Positions 13,101 through 28,100 of a stretch of DNA of 64,000 bases are shown piece after piece. The translations under genes were made by a program, and so were the position numbers. The notes below the pieces were generated by a model. That model did not search any database, was not told where the DNA came from, and worked only from the letters and a program-made list of their open reading frames with translations. Numbering within the stretch: position 1 is the stretch's first letter; each line of letters begins with the position of its first letter. The DNA is taken from assembly GCA_963680875.1 (NCBI GenBank), contig OY804583.1:31051331-31115330 (forward strand), given 5' to 3'. This DNA comes from Bathymodiolus brooksi (Eukaryota > Mollusca > Bivalvia > Mytilida > Modiolidae).

Positions 13101-16100
13101 AGTTTTAACTAGAACCAGTTGCCACAGCTGTACAGTTTTGACTAGAACCAGTAGCCACAGCTGTACAGTTTTGACTGGAACCAGTTGCCACAGCTGTACA
13201 GTTTTGATTAGAACCAGTTGCCACAGCTGTACAGTTTTGACTAGAACCAGTTGCCACAGCTGTACAGTTTTGACTAGAACCAGTTGCCACAGCTGTACAG
13301 TTTTGACTAGGACCAGTTGCCACAGCTGTACAGTTTTGATTAGAACCAGTTGCCACAGCTGTACAGTTTTGATTAGAACCAGTTGCCACAGCTGTACAGT
13401 TTTGACTGGAACCAGTTGCCACAGCTGTACAGTTTTTACTAGAACCAGTTGCCACAGCTGTACAGTTTTGATTAGAACCAGTTGCCACAGCTGTACAGTT
13501 TTGATTAGAACCAGTTGCCACAGCTGTACAGTTTTGACTAGAACCAGTTGCCACAGCTGTACAGTTTTTACTAGAACCAGTTGCCACAGCTGTACAGTTT
13601 TGACTGGAACCAGTTGCCACAGCTGTACAGTTTTGATTAGGACCAGTTGCCACAGATGTACAGTTTTGACTAGAACCAGTTGCCACAGCTGTACAGTTTT
13701 GACTGGAACCAGTTGCCACAGCTGTACAGTTTTGACTAGAACCAGTTGCCACAGCTGTACAGTTTTGACTAGAACCAGTTGCCACAGCTGTACAGTTTTG
13801 ATTAGAACCAGTTGCCACAGCTGTACAGTTTTGACTAGAACCAGTTGCCACAGCTGTACAGTTTTGACTAGAACCAGTTGCCACAGCTGTACAGTTTTGA
13901 CTAGAACCAGTTGCCACAGCTGTACAGATTTGATTAGAACCAGTTGCCACAGCTGTACAGTTTTGACTAGAACCAGTTGCCACATCTGTACAGTTTTGAC
14001 TGGAACCAGTTGCCACAGCTGTACAGTTTTTACTAGAACCAGTTGCCACAGCTGTACAGTTTTGAGTCTTTTGATTAAAACATCAAAGGCTTCTATCTCT
14101 TCTATCAAATACTAAATTTTGAAACATGTAAATAATCTTAACCTTAAAAAATGGTTTTTTTTTAAGTGTCATGTGCAACCTCTGACATAATCTTCAACTG
14201 CCTGTGCGTAGCAGATGTGTGTCACTATATAACAAAATAATAATTTGTTTGCATAAATGTCCACCAAATATTTGTGGATTATATATTCATACACCACATG
14301 GAAATTGTGCAATTCAGCACTGTTAAATAATTTGTAGATTGGTACTATAGTCTCCCATCAAAACCTGAAAACCAGAAAACCACGAGAAATGGTTTCCAGG
14401 TAATTACCGGTATAACAAATGATGTGTACACAACTAGTATTAGTGGTGGTAAGCATTGATTGCATAGGTAGTTGTAAATCCACTACCATGCGATCACGAC
14501 CACGACAGCCCCCTATGTTCCATTCAATATACACACTTACGTGTTGTTATTTCATCTGTTCTTCTCATGCATATATTGCTGCAATATTTTTCACTTGACG
14601 TTATGTAGCAACCATGAATTTGATCACAATATGACCATAGACCTTTAATTTGGTAAGACAAAATTCACGTCACTATCAAGCATCTCTCATTTTCTCGTAG
14701 CAATCAAAATATCTCAACGCCACAACTTTTACCAAATATGCTATATTTTTGGTGGGCTCGTTTTTATTGTGAATAAAGCGGAAATACTGCTTGTTTCAAT
14801 TAATCAATTCATATATATAAAGAGGGTATACTAGTTTAACCCTGCCACATGTTATTGAAGTGCCTGTAACTAGCCATGAAGATGAGCGGTCATGCATTTT
14901 GTGATAGGGGTATCGATTGTGCCTATTTCTACGAATTGGTATTGGATAATGGAACTGTAATGACCGTGTTCTTTTTATTTTTGTTTTTCATTATATTATA
15001 TTCTATAGCTTATTAATTAAAGCCAACGTTAGGTTGGTCTTGCCAAGCGGCTGTATCGAAGTAAATATTTATTGTGACTTGCATGTTATCTGTCAGACTG
15101 TCTACACACATACACACATATATATATTAAAAAGAAATCATCTTCTTCAGTAGTTGAAGGCAGACCTAAATCTGTTGTCCTGTTCTTGAATCCGATTGGA
15201 GGATCAGCAAATTCCTTACCCATTTACAAGAAAGATGTTGAACCTATTTTTAGATTGGCGGGAATTAAGTGTGAACTAGTAGGTATGTATAATTATTGAT
15301 AATAGGTTGATTAATTGATTGGTGTTTAACGCAAACCTTAGCAGTATTTCAGCTATATCGTGACATGAACAAATGCTATTGATAATTATTATAGTTATTG
15401 GCAATAGGGCATTTGTTTAAAACAATAGTAATAGATATCCTAATGTAGTTGTTCAATATTCATGGTTTGTGATTGGACAATGCTGTAATTTTCACGGTAG
15501 CAATTCCACGGTTGAAATATCATGAGATATTTTAAGAATTTTAGCCGATTACCACTTACGTCATCTTGTCAATAATGTGGCAATACACATCTATACACAT
15601 GATTACATTAGAATGGAGATAACTGTATCAATTGTGGATTTGATACAGTAATTTGTGAGTTAGATTCCTCCCATTGACTTTACATAATCGATACAACCTT
15701 ATAATGCAATGAAGTTTGTCATTGACTTGTGACAGGTTGGTGGCTTTCTTCCATCAATAAACTTGTCTTTGTAGGTTGCTGGAATATTGTTGAAAGTGAC
15801 ATTAAATATCCATAGGGAAAGTTTGAAGTTACCAAACGGATAATCAGAAACCGTTAAATCGAAGGACAGACTACACAATGATCAAACGGAAAAAAATGGC
15901 AATAGGATAAACATTGATATACAAAACATTGCAAAGAAAATTAAAACTTGAGAAAAACAAACCCCACGGTAAAGCGGGGGTGAACGCAGATGCTTCGGAA
16001 GGAAAATCAAGGTCGACTGATCCACACATTGTGGTACACATAATATATTTTCTTAGCATATTTTTATTGTCGTGTGCATACAATGTGTAGAACTATTGAT

Positions 16101-19100
16101 TTTATTATCATTGAGGCCTATTTTAGTTTCGGAAAAGGCTGACCATTTTAAAGAATTGGCACAGTCTTATGACTTCAGCCCGTATGATGCGTAAGTATTT
16201 AACATGAAAATGTCAATATTCCAAATTTAACAAAAAAAATATTAAGATATTCCTTAACCATGGATTTCATTACATTTGTTTTCTCTTATCCCTATGTATT
16301 TATATTATCTTTGGATAAGTTATCAATTCACACAATATGAGAACTCACATTTCAGGAATTACATATTCCTGCCTAATTGAGCTTTGGAGAATTATATTGT
16401 CCCAAACCAGGGGCTGATTTTCACATTGACACCCTGGCAGGATACTCATATATTCGCGATCGCTATCTCGGGAAATTACATAGTACAGGAAGTGTATTTG
16501 AGCATACATATATTAGAACAGAAGAACTGAGATGACTGTGTTTTATTCTTTTTCTACCGAAACGATTTCAATAGTGAGCAAACAACGGCGGATCTGAATT
16601 CCAGATCATGTGATATTTTTTGTACATAAACAACTACCCGGTACTTATTTTTAATCTAGTTTGTAAACTAGATTAACACGACAGGTGCAATACAATACAA
16701 TATACAATAAGCTTTATTTTAAGTCAGAGCGAATCAAGCAATTATAACACAAGCTCTAGTGAGCTTTTAGTGGAGCAGAAATGCCTACCGTTTCGGAGCA
16801 CCTGAGTTCACCCCCGGTTTTTAGTATCTTTGTCATCTTTAAGTCTCGATCTTTAGTTTTAGGGGTAACTTGTTCTCGCCCATCACATAGCTGAACAATT
16901 TCTCATCTTGTGGCGTTAAGCACTCACTCACTCAGTATAATTGTAGGCTAGTGATTATTGGCGGCGATGGAACCTTGAATGAACTAATCAATGGTATTCT
17001 TCAACGGAAACAAAAAGAATGTGGTGTAGATTTGAGCGACCAGACAGCAGTGTTAAAACCAATAGACATCCCGCTCGCCATTATACCAACAGGTAAACAT
17101 GTCTTGATGGCGTAAATGTGTGACGTCATAGACAGTGTATAGGCATTTAAACCTATTGATATCAATATCACACCAACACCGAACTCACTTCCTTAGTGGT
17201 GATAGTCACTGATTGCATATATAGTTGTAAATCCAACTACAATACTGTCACAATCACGAAGGCCCCCTTATTTTAGAAGTAAAATGAAAATACATACATT
17301 TCAATATAGATCTATCAAACGTAATTTAACATTAACATTAACTACAATGTCAAACGGTGACCTGTTAGGTAACAAGTATTTGTTTCATGACTTCTTTTAT
17401 TCTTTTTAGCCATTGTATTGTCTCTCCTTCGATTTACCGTTTCCGATTACCTTTTCTTGTAACCTCCAACCGATCTTGTATTGAGTACACCTTGTCACGT
17501 CGTACACTATGTTTGATATCCTACAGCAATGTATGTATACAATGTATATATATATTGCTATGATGTGTTTTCTGTAATAGGTACTGGTAATGTGGGTCAC
17601 TATATTTGATATCCTACAGCAATGTATGTATATATAGATTGCTAAGGGAACAACCATTTAACTTGAAGGGGGGGGGGGGGGGTTATGTTTTTTTTCTAAA
17701 AAAATATTCTGATTTTGGTGGAGGAAAAAAAAAATAATCTGATTCAGAGTTTTTGTCATATAACCTAATGTTAAATTCTGGAAAAAAAATTCGCATTTTG
17801 CGCGACAAAAAAAAAATATTCTAACTCTTGTGTTGTCCGAAAAAAAAATTCTGAACGAAACAAAAAACCATAACCCCCCCCCCCCCCCTTCAAGTTAAAT
17901 GATCGGTCCCTAATATGTGTTATTTTCTGTAATAGGTACTGGTAATGTGGGTTACTATGTTTGATATCCTACAACAATGTATGTACAGCTGATTCCCCTA
18001 AGTTGGTGCAATGTACTGGGATTCTACTTCTGTATTTCATTTCACCTTTCTTTTCTCCTTCTTGAGTTTTTTGTAAGCTTCATTTCTTAAAATTGTATTT
18101 CTTATGTTAGATATATTCAGTTTAGGGATTGTTTGGATGGATTCCTCTATTTCTTCTGTTTCCACGTTTTCTTGCTTTCCAGTCTAAGTACTGATTAAAA
18201 TTTTTAGATAAGCATTGTGTCATTCATGAAATTTATTTCAATTTACTTCACAGACATTACTTTGTAAATTTATTCTGTTTCGTAATGAGAACTTTCCTTT
18301 ATCCGTACTATTTTTACTTTTGAAATAGGCATGCACCAACTTACCGGATGCTAAATGAACTCGTGTAAACATGGATTACCTGTGTTTGAGCTTTTGTAAC
18401 TTTATCAGGATTATGTTTACTCAATAAATGAAACCATGTCGTTAAAGTAAAAGGATAAAAGTTTATGTCCACTTAAAAATAAACATTTTATTAAAATCCC
18501 TTCATTTTATAAAGTTATGACAAACCCTTAGGTGTGCCAACATACCAGACTGCTCTGTATATATATATTGCCATGATGTGTTGTTTTCTGTAATAGGTAC
18601 TGGTAATGGAATGGTTAAAGTAGCACAGGGTTGTGTAGACCCTGTTACATCAACATTACACATAATTAAAGGTATGTTTACTTACAAGGGGTGCAATGTA
18701 GGGGTAGGATCATGGTATTTAACAGCACTTTCAACAATATTTCAGTTATATCATTTTTTTTTTTTTTTTTTATTTGTTTCTTCAATAGTCAGTAATTTAC
18801 ATTCATATAAAAGCCCATACATTACCACCTGACATGGATGTACAAGGATTTACAACATAATTATTATGTGACTATTGCATTTTTTTAAAGTTAATTAATA
18901 AGCAAAATATGATATGAATAAATAAATCAATTGAGACACATTCATTCTTTCACATTCTCTCTCTCCCTTTCATAAACAAAACACCCATTCCTTTACAATA
19001 TCTGTCTTCTATTATTTTGTGACTTTAGTAACTTACTCCTAATTGATACAAATAAATACATAAACATAAATAACGTAGTGTACCCAGGTACATATCCATA

Positions 19101-22100
19101 GTTAAAAATCTGGAAAAACATGTTTCACTGGGGTCCAGTATTTTTCAAAACCTTTTAAGTTGTTGTTCTTTATGGCTATATATTGTTCAAGTGAATAGTA
19201 ATTTTTAATTCGATACTTCAATTCTATGATATTTGGAATTTTTTCTTTTAGTTTACATTTATATATATAATTTTTAGCTATAAGGATCAGCAAGTTAAGA
19301 GTTAAACTTTCTTCTTTAAATCCAAGCAAAAATTGTTCTTTGTGAAATTCAATATTGTGAAAATAGCATTTAAGACAGTCATAGAAAGCTCTCAGGAAAG
19401 GAAATATCAAAGGACAATTAAAAAATAAATGTTCAACCGTTTCGTCTTCAACATTGCAAAATGAGCACAATTTTGTGTCTTTAATATGAATTTTGAATAA
19501 AAAGGTATTAGTAGGTATAACTCTATGTAAAAACTTATACTGAAAATTGATCAGATATGTATTCCTACAACACTTTTTAAGAATTCGAAAATATATAGAC
19601 CAGTCTGCAATGTCAATCCCAAGTATTTCTTCCCATTTCAAAAATTTTTGAATGGGAAGATGAGTTAATGTCTGCAGTAAAGTAATATATACAAACTTTA
19701 AACTTTTTGTATATATTAGTCTGTCTAAAAAGTCATCTTTTGGATGAAAATTTTCTGTATTGATATTATCAATGTTATCCTTTAAGCACTTTTTAATATC
19801 AGTAGGAATGTTTGAGATTAATGTGTAATATCGAATGAAGTTGTTACTTTTAATTAATGTTTTAATCTTTTCAAAAGTCAAGAAATTTTTTGTAACAGTA
19901 TCCATCATATGATTTAAGTTTGTTACACCTGCATTTTCCCATCTCATATAAAAAGGGAAATCATCAATCGATACAAAGTTAAGTAGATCAAGAGATAAAC
20001 ACTCCTTTATATTCAATTTTACAAGTGGCTTTGCTAAATACAAGCTATAAAAGACATCTTTCCAAAATGGGTTACTGAATATTTTAGAAATTTCAAGGAT
20101 CTTTTCCTTTTGTAAGGAAAAAATTCTTTCACCCCCATAATATTTTATATTCTTTGCCATGATTTTTTGCCAGCCACCTTTCAAATTTGAAAAGAATCTT
20201 TTTATCCAGCTTATTTTGAGATAGGCATTGAACTGTTGTAAATGTATCATTTTTAACCCTCCATCTTCAAAATCAGCTATGAGTGTATTTCGTTTGATTT
20301 TTTCTGGTTTTCCATCCCATATAAAATTAAAAAATAGTTTATTTAGATCATTAAACAGTGATTGTTTTAAATTTGGCAGTGAGGTAAGTAAATGAATAAG
20401 TTTTGGAAGTGCAAGTGTTTTTATCACGGTTACCTTCCCAAGAAGGGTGAGTTTTCTATGTTGCCAGCTTTTTAATATTTTTGAAACATCTATAATTTTC
20501 TTTCTAAAATTTAGGTCAGGCATAGAACTGAGATCAAGAGAAAAATCTATTCCAAGTAGTTTGAAATTGGATACAGACCAGTTCAATTTGAAATCTGGAC
20601 AAAGAATTTGATTGGAATACCTTTTATTTCCCACCCATACTACCCTTGTTTTAGATGTATTAATTTTCAGACCTGAAGCTTTATAAAAGTTTTCAAAACA
20701 AATCAGGGTCTCCCTAAGTGATGTCTCACAACCATCAAGTACAAGGAATGTATCATCTGCATATTGACTAATGAGTGATTCAGTATCATTCACCAATGCT
20801 CCTTTTATTTTGGGATTTGATTTTATTTGTTGGGAAAGCAACTCAACACCAATAATAAATAAATAGGGAGATAGTGGATCGCCTTGACGACAGCCTCTTT
20901 CCAGATTGAAAAAGTTTGATATATGTCCATTATTTATCACACAACTTTTAGAGTCTACATAAAAAGTTTCAAACCATTTGCAAATAGAAGGACCAAAATT
21001 AAAACTATTTAAAGCTTTCTGTAAAAATTTCCATTCAATAGAATCAAAAGCTTTTTCGAAATCAACTAATAATAATAACCCATCCATATCATTTTCTTCT
21101 AAATAGTGCATTAAGTCATAGAGAAGACGAGTATTTTCACCCATGAATCTGTCTTTCATAAAACCTTTTTGAGTATCACTAATAATACCACCTAAAACTT
21201 GTTTAAATCTATTTGCAATTGCTGCAGAAGCTATTTTTAAATCTGTATTTAGTAAACTGATTGGACGCCAGTTGCTCATATATCGCCTATCTTTATTCTC
21301 CTTAGGAATACAAGTAATAACTCCTCGAGTCTGAAATTGAGAGAAATGGCCTGTTTCATAGCCAAAATATAATGACCGAAAAACAATAGCACCAATATCG
21401 TTCTAAAAGAATTTATAGAAATCTACTGTGAAACCATCTGACCCAGGGCTTTTGCCATTTTTCATTAATTTAAGAGATTCACCACATTCCTTGAATGATA
21501 AATTCCCCTCCAAAGAGTTTTTTTGTTCATCACTTAATTTGACATCATGCTGGAAGAAAAAATCATTATCTACACATAAATGATTGGATGAATACAATTT
21601 CCTGTAATATTGTTCCTGTTCAAATAGAATTTTTGATTGTTCTGAAATATGATTACCTTTTTCATTGATAAGTTCAGAAATGGTTTTGTTGATAGAGGAC
21701 TTTTTTTCTAATTTACAAAAATATTCAGAGCATCTTTCCCCATTCTCATGCCAATTGGCACGAGATCGAAGAAGTAAACCCTCTACTATATCCTGCCTCC
21801 GATTTTCTAATTCCCCCTTTTTCTGATACAAAGATGCCTGAATAAACTCAGTAGGATTCAAATTCATTTGATTTTCTAAAATTTGTATGTCATTCTCAAG
21901 TTTTAATGTTTTTTCCTTTTCATCTCGAGATTTTCTTATACTGTAGGTTATGGAAACACTTCTGATTTTCATTTTCAATATTTCAAAAAACACCTGATCA
22001 TTACATAATAATTCAACATGAAGAAAATCATCAATATTTCCAACTGAATAGTATTCAGATAATGTATCTCTAATGCATGTTTTAACTATATCAATATAAT

Positions 22101-25100
22101 TTGAGTCCCTCAATAATTGGGAATTAAATTTCCAGTAGCCCTTTCCCCGATTAGCAGGAGAGGCAGAAAAACTAAAAACAATGGCAGAGTGGTCAGTTCT
22201 ATAGCCTGGAATTATTTTGGTATACTCCATGAGAGAAAAAATATCTTCTGAGACAAGAAAGTAATCAATTCTGCTTTGTTTAATAGGAGAGGTTTGACGC
22301 CATGTGAACTTTTTATCCACAGGATAACAAGTTCGCCAAGGATCTAATAATTCAAATGTTTCTTTAAGTTCCTCTATTTTCTTACGTGCATTTTGGTTTC
22401 TGTCATGTATTACATTATAAGTATCATCAGATTTATTCTGTACTACATTCCAGTCACCACAAAATAAAAAACTAGTATTAGCAAATCCTGCAGACTTTTG
22501 CAGTATTTCAGTTAAACAATTCAGGTTTGTCAGTGTTGTAACCATATAAACAAACTAGTGTGAAACGTTGTTCATAAACAGTTAAATCTAAAATAATATA
22601 GCGACCATTCTGATCTAATATAGAATCATTAACCTTAAAATCAAAACCATTTCTGAACATAACACTTACTCCGGCACTTTTACTATCACCATGACTAAAA
22701 AAACATTTACTACCCCATTCGTCCTCCCATTTGACTGCTACATCTTTGGTACTATGTGTCTCCTGAAAACAAACTATGGAGATTTTCTTTGCCTTGACCC
22801 AATTAAATACATCTGACCTCTTTTTAGTATTTGAAAAAAGACCCCTTACATTCATAGACAAAATTTGTATATGGTTATTCATTATGTTATATTAACATGT
22901 TGATATACCAATAGGAGCAAGTTACAAGTCAATACAACCAAGAACACAGATACACAAACCATACCACTACACTCATTCATACACTTAAGATAGCACATTT
23001 TATACATGTAAATAATTGAAACACGAGGGCAGTCAATCTGATATTTTACATATACATTTGAAAAAAAGAAAATTAGCACTGATTTTTAAAACCAAACCAA
23101 AAAAAGAGAGTTATACATTTTGTAAATTCATAGTTTTAAAGTATTTATTTAATCTTACATAGAATTAATAAATTACTAATAAATGAAAATATCCAATATT
23201 AAAAAATAAACCATTTTGAAAGGGTACAGCAGAAAATTTAAGAGATTCATTGATTGGTAATATGATTTGAGTTATCTCCCTTTGGCTATAAAAATGATAA
23301 CTGTAATTTACAGGTACATGTATTACAATTTTATGCTCACAATATTTGTATTGTATATAATATAAAAGAAGTGGATTTGAAAATGTTTAATTTTGATGAT
23401 CATTTGGTGTGTTAACAATAAAAGATATTTTACTAATTTAACTTATCACCCTTTTTTACATTCATAAACAACAAAATTATATAATTGAAAAAAAAAAAAT
23501 GTAAATAAACTTACTGTTTATTGAATAAAAGTTCACTGTATTCCTTTATAGTACATATAAATCCAGAGCAAATGGTTAATTTAGTGTCTTTTTGCAATTT
23601 TGTTGTTGATGTCATCAAAAATATCAAATTTTATTCTCTTTTCATCAAAAGTTTTACCATACACAGAACAATTAAAGTACCAGGCACTTTCAACAAGTTC
23701 TTTACAATTTCTCAGTCCTGTTATAAGTCCCATATTGTGTTTTGTAACATCGTCTACCAGTCTTACAGTCTCTTTCTTTGGCAAGTTCTTTTTTGCCCTC
23801 ATAATCCTGTATTTCACTTCAGAATTGACTAATTTCACAATTACAGGTCTTGCTTCACCGATCTTTCCTGGTATCCTATGTATAGCCTGGATCTCTGATG
23901 AATCAACTTTTACATTTAGTTTGTCCTTTACAATATCCTTGACAAATATATCTCTTATTTTTTCGTCTTTATTCTCAGGATAGTTCATGATTTTGATGTT
24001 AAATTTCCTGGAGTATTGCTGGTTGTAATTAGACATTTGTAGTGCCTCTTTTGATATGATTTCGTTATCAGCTACCTGTTTCTGAATCTCACTCATTTTT
24101 TTTCTTTGTCCAGCTATTTGTTCTCTCAACTCCTCATTCTCCTTAGTTAAATTTTCAATAGCCTTTGTCTGTTTGTTTGACTTTTCACTAATTTTTTCGT
24201 TTATTTCTTTCTTGAAGCTATCAAGTAATTTGGTGACAATTGAAGTGACTACAGTTTCTAAATCACTTTTCTTTACAATGTCAGCAAGAGATTTGTCAAG
24301 ATCTGTTTTTGTAACAACACCATCCATGCTATCCTTGATAATGTCCAGATCATTTTGGAAATTTGTCAATTCAATTGTCAAATCTGAACTACTATCCATT
24401 GAAACTTCTATATTAGGCCTTTTAGGAGTTTTCTTCTTTTGTTTTTCATTTCCAATTTTTGCTGCAAGCAGTGTTTGTACAGTTTGAACAGGTTTTGGTT
24501 TCTCACTACTTTTTCCATAACTTGTAGATAATAATGTCCTGAACATGTAGATATGAATAATTTTCTTAATTTCATTCCATAACACAGTGAAATTATCAGA
24601 AAACTGCAGAGCAAAAACTCAGGTGACTAGCTTGTCGGCCATCTTAAAATTTCAGTTATATCATGGCTGTCAGTTTTTTGGTGGAGAAAACTGAAGCACC
24701 TAGAGAAAACCACCTTAAACCTGTTGCAAGTCACTAACAAACTTTTGTTGCAATGTATGTTTATTATAATTATTTTACTCGCATGTAGAAAACACTTGCA
24801 TGACTGCCTTATTTCACTCAGAGAGGAGGTATATGCAAATAAAACTAGTTTAACCCTGCCACTTTTTTATTGAAGTGTCTGTTCATCATAGCTCCGAAGT
24901 GAACGGTCATGTATTTGTGTGGTAAGGTATCGTAATTTGTAAATTCGATTTTGAAAATGTTCTAGAAATATGGTATTTTTTGTTTTCAATATTATTGTAT
25001 TGTTCCTTCTTTAACTAGTTGCCACAGAAACAACAAATTTCAAATAGAAATCATTGTAGTTTCTTGTATTTGTACTTTTGTGATGTGATAAATCAATGCA

Positions 25101-28100
25101 TGTATGTATTGACCAACATTAAGATGCTTGGTATATGATGACCTACCATTTTATGTAAATTAAAGCAACCTATTTTCGACATCTTAGATATAAATCTTTG
25201 AGCACCCTGTTGCGATCTTTTGTCTGCCCCCCCTCCTTTGGTTGTAAGCTTCACATTAAGGCAACAATCAATTAATCATCAACATTACATACGATTGGTT
25301 CTTTTAAACTTAAGAAAGACTTATAGTTTGGTAATTTTGGTAATTTATGTAACAATACATATGATTGCTTCTTTTGAACAAGGAAAGACAAAAGGTTTTC
25401 CTGTATTTGGTAAATTTTGTAACAGTACATATGATTGGTTCTTTTAAATTAGGAAAGATAGAAGGTTTTCCAGTGTTTGGTAACTTTTGTAACACTACAT
25501 ATGATTGGTTCTTTTAAACTTGTAAAGACAAAAGGTGTCCAGTGTTTGCTAACTTCTGTAACAATACATGTGATTGGTTCTTTTAAACTTGTAAAGACAA
25601 AAGCTGTCCAGTGTTTGCTAACTTCTGTAACAATACATGTGATTGGTTCTTTTAAACTTGTAAAGACAAAAGCTGTCCAGTGTTTGCTAACTTCTGTAAC
25701 AATACATGTGATTGGTTCTTTTAAACTTGTAAAGACAAAAGCTGTCCAGTGTTTGGTAACTTCTGTAACAATACATGTGATTGGTTCTTTTAAACTTGTA
25801 AAGACAAAAGCTGTCCAGTGTTTGCTAACTTCTGTAACAATACATGTGATTGGTTCTTTTAAACTTGTAAAGACAAAAGCTGTCCAGTGTTTGGTAACTT
25901 CTGTAACAATACATGTGATTGGTTCTCATTAATATAGGAAAAACAAAATATTATGCTGTGTTTGGTAACTTCTGTAGAAATAGTTTTGTAGCATACTCTG
26001 TAATGATGGCAGCTTATGGAATGTTTGGTGATTTGGTTCATTACACTGATACAAATCGATGGCTGAGGAGAGCACGTTATATCTGTAAGTATAATTCTTA
26101 AATTTCATAGCTGATTATTCAAAGGCCACTTTGGTGTGTGTAATATTTATTAATTGATAACGTGCTCGAGTACGAGTGCAAATGATTATGGAAGCTTGGC
26201 ACTGTTGCAGAAAGCTAAATAAAAATTATAAAACTTGAATTTGTTACTCATTTGCCTCAAGAAGAGAAAACTATTTTTTACATAAAATCAGGATTACGCT
26301 TCGAGGTGAAGCTTAATATCTAGCTGCTTGTGGAATGTGGTTTTATTAAGTCAGCACTTTAATATTTCAGCTCAGCATACGTTTGTCTAGTACAAAGCAG
26401 GCACAACCACCTCAACAACAATAAAGTTATTATCTTGGAGTTTCTTTTAAGCAAATAGTTTTATATATCGAAACCATCAAACAGAGCACAACATCACAAA
26501 CCTAACTTGGTAACAAAAATATTGACATAAATAAACTTGTGAATGTACCAAATTAAATTGTTTATGTACGGTTTAACAACAAAAGACATTCAATCAAGTT
26601 GTAGACATATTGATCAAATTTAGTATGAGGTAAAATTATTAAATTTATAAGGAAGCTACTAATCCATGGTATGTTAGTCGTAAAGTCTTACGGTCGACAT
26701 CGAAAATTACTTAAGCATTACTGAATATTAATTTATGTCACAGATGAGTACGTATATGTTCCATTTGTTAAAGTTACAATACCGTTCTTTTATCTGTTAT
26801 GTGTTTTCACCGGATTTGTAGCAATAGTAACATAACAGACGACATTAGTGGAGCAGGCACAAAGATTACCATGCTGAAGCACTTGAGTTTAACCCTAAGC
26901 TTGTGGCCATTGTTGAAGTTTCTTCGCTTTACGATTTCTGGTTGCTCTCTTTGGTTTCTTTATACTTTCCTGTTAACGAGTATCTCAATTTTCACTACCC
27001 AAGGAAAATTGATATCACCAAACGTACACAAATCAGTAGTAATTTGAAAGCAATACTAATTAATACTCTTGAAAAAACAAGAAACTAAATAGAACAGCAT
27101 TAAGCTACGAAATAAAGTGTAAAGTAAAGAAACAGTCACCTTCCGGAGCACCTGCGTTCACCCCCGATTTTACTTGGGTTCATGTTGCTCGATCTTTTGT
27201 TTGTTATGTAGTGTTTTGTACAGCTTGTCCTTTGTCCTTTTTTGTTTGGCCCTTGTGGTGTCTGTCTTTCTTCGATTGAAGCAATTTAAAATCTTTGGCA
27301 GTTGTACTTTACCATTGTGCTGAATTTTGTTTTATATTCTATGTAGTTGTACCTCTATGGTTCTTCTTATTCAAGACAATACGAACATTTGATGCTGAAG
27401 TGACATATGAATATTGGTAAGTACAGTCAAATCTGAATTTAGAGGTCACCGTTGGGACAAAAAAAACGTGGTCTTTTAAGACAGGTGACCTCTTAAAAGA
27501 GGTTGAATTCATATGAAATTTTCTTTGACAGGACAAAAAAAAGGTGACCTTTTAATACAGGTGACTGCTTAATAGAGGTTACAGCATGGGCATGTTTGAC
27601 TATGCATTTAGCTATGTCTACATATCAATACAATAACAATGTTCTGCATTATTTATGGAATGTCCATATGCGTAAGATGAGTTGAGTATCAAATTAACAT
27701 AATAGTAATAGTTGATGTGGTCGACTCGTTTGCGGTCAAATGTGGGTTCGAGCCCTGTTAGGCCAAACGAACGATTCTAAAATTAATATTTGCTGCTTCT
27801 TTACTTAAGCTAACATCATCCAGGAGTAAGAGCTCGGAATCGGAATAATATGTCAGAGTGGAGTGACATGTCTACCCTAGCACTGTTGATTGAGTGAACT
27901 AGCACAATACTAACCGGACATGATCATCTCATTGAAATGTAGCTTGTTCTTGCTATGATATAGCTGAAGATGTGCTTATTTGGTATAAAACACAGGGATT
28001 TTTTCCCCCGTTATTTAACTGATTTCAGCTATTTTCCTCTGGAGAGAAATTGTTGAAAGTTACTTGACAGTCAGAACAGCTATTTTTCATTGATTTTCAG

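Larger units (their letters stand above)
18755..24648 (-). mobile_element. L1/Tx1-like LINE, near full length
   Basis: A 5.9-kb non-LTR retrotransposon in intron 6. Its 3' poly(A) is the T-run at 18755-18770, and the identical 16-bp sequence ATTTCAGTTATATCAT flanks it at 18739-18754 and 24649-24664, a clear target-site duplication. It has an ORF1 (RNA-binding type), an ORF2 with endonuclease and reverse transcriptase, and short untranslated ends. The 5' end starts 'AAGATGGCCGAC' on its own strand. It lies inside a SINE-A copy, so it is younger than that SINE. The clade is inferred from endonuclease and RT wording ('QETH', '[10 protein letters not shown]'); plain L1 is also possible. Confidence 0.9.

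Noticed and set aside
12060..14066. Regular short repeats as a CRISPR array
   Set aside because: Units are contiguous without unique spacers and the sequence is animal nuclear DNA.
12973..14115. 380-codon open frame with an 11-residue repeat ([11 protein letters not shown])
   Set aside because: It is the 33-bp minisatellite read through. Equally long frames exist on the other strand, and it lies in an intron with no start context or domain.
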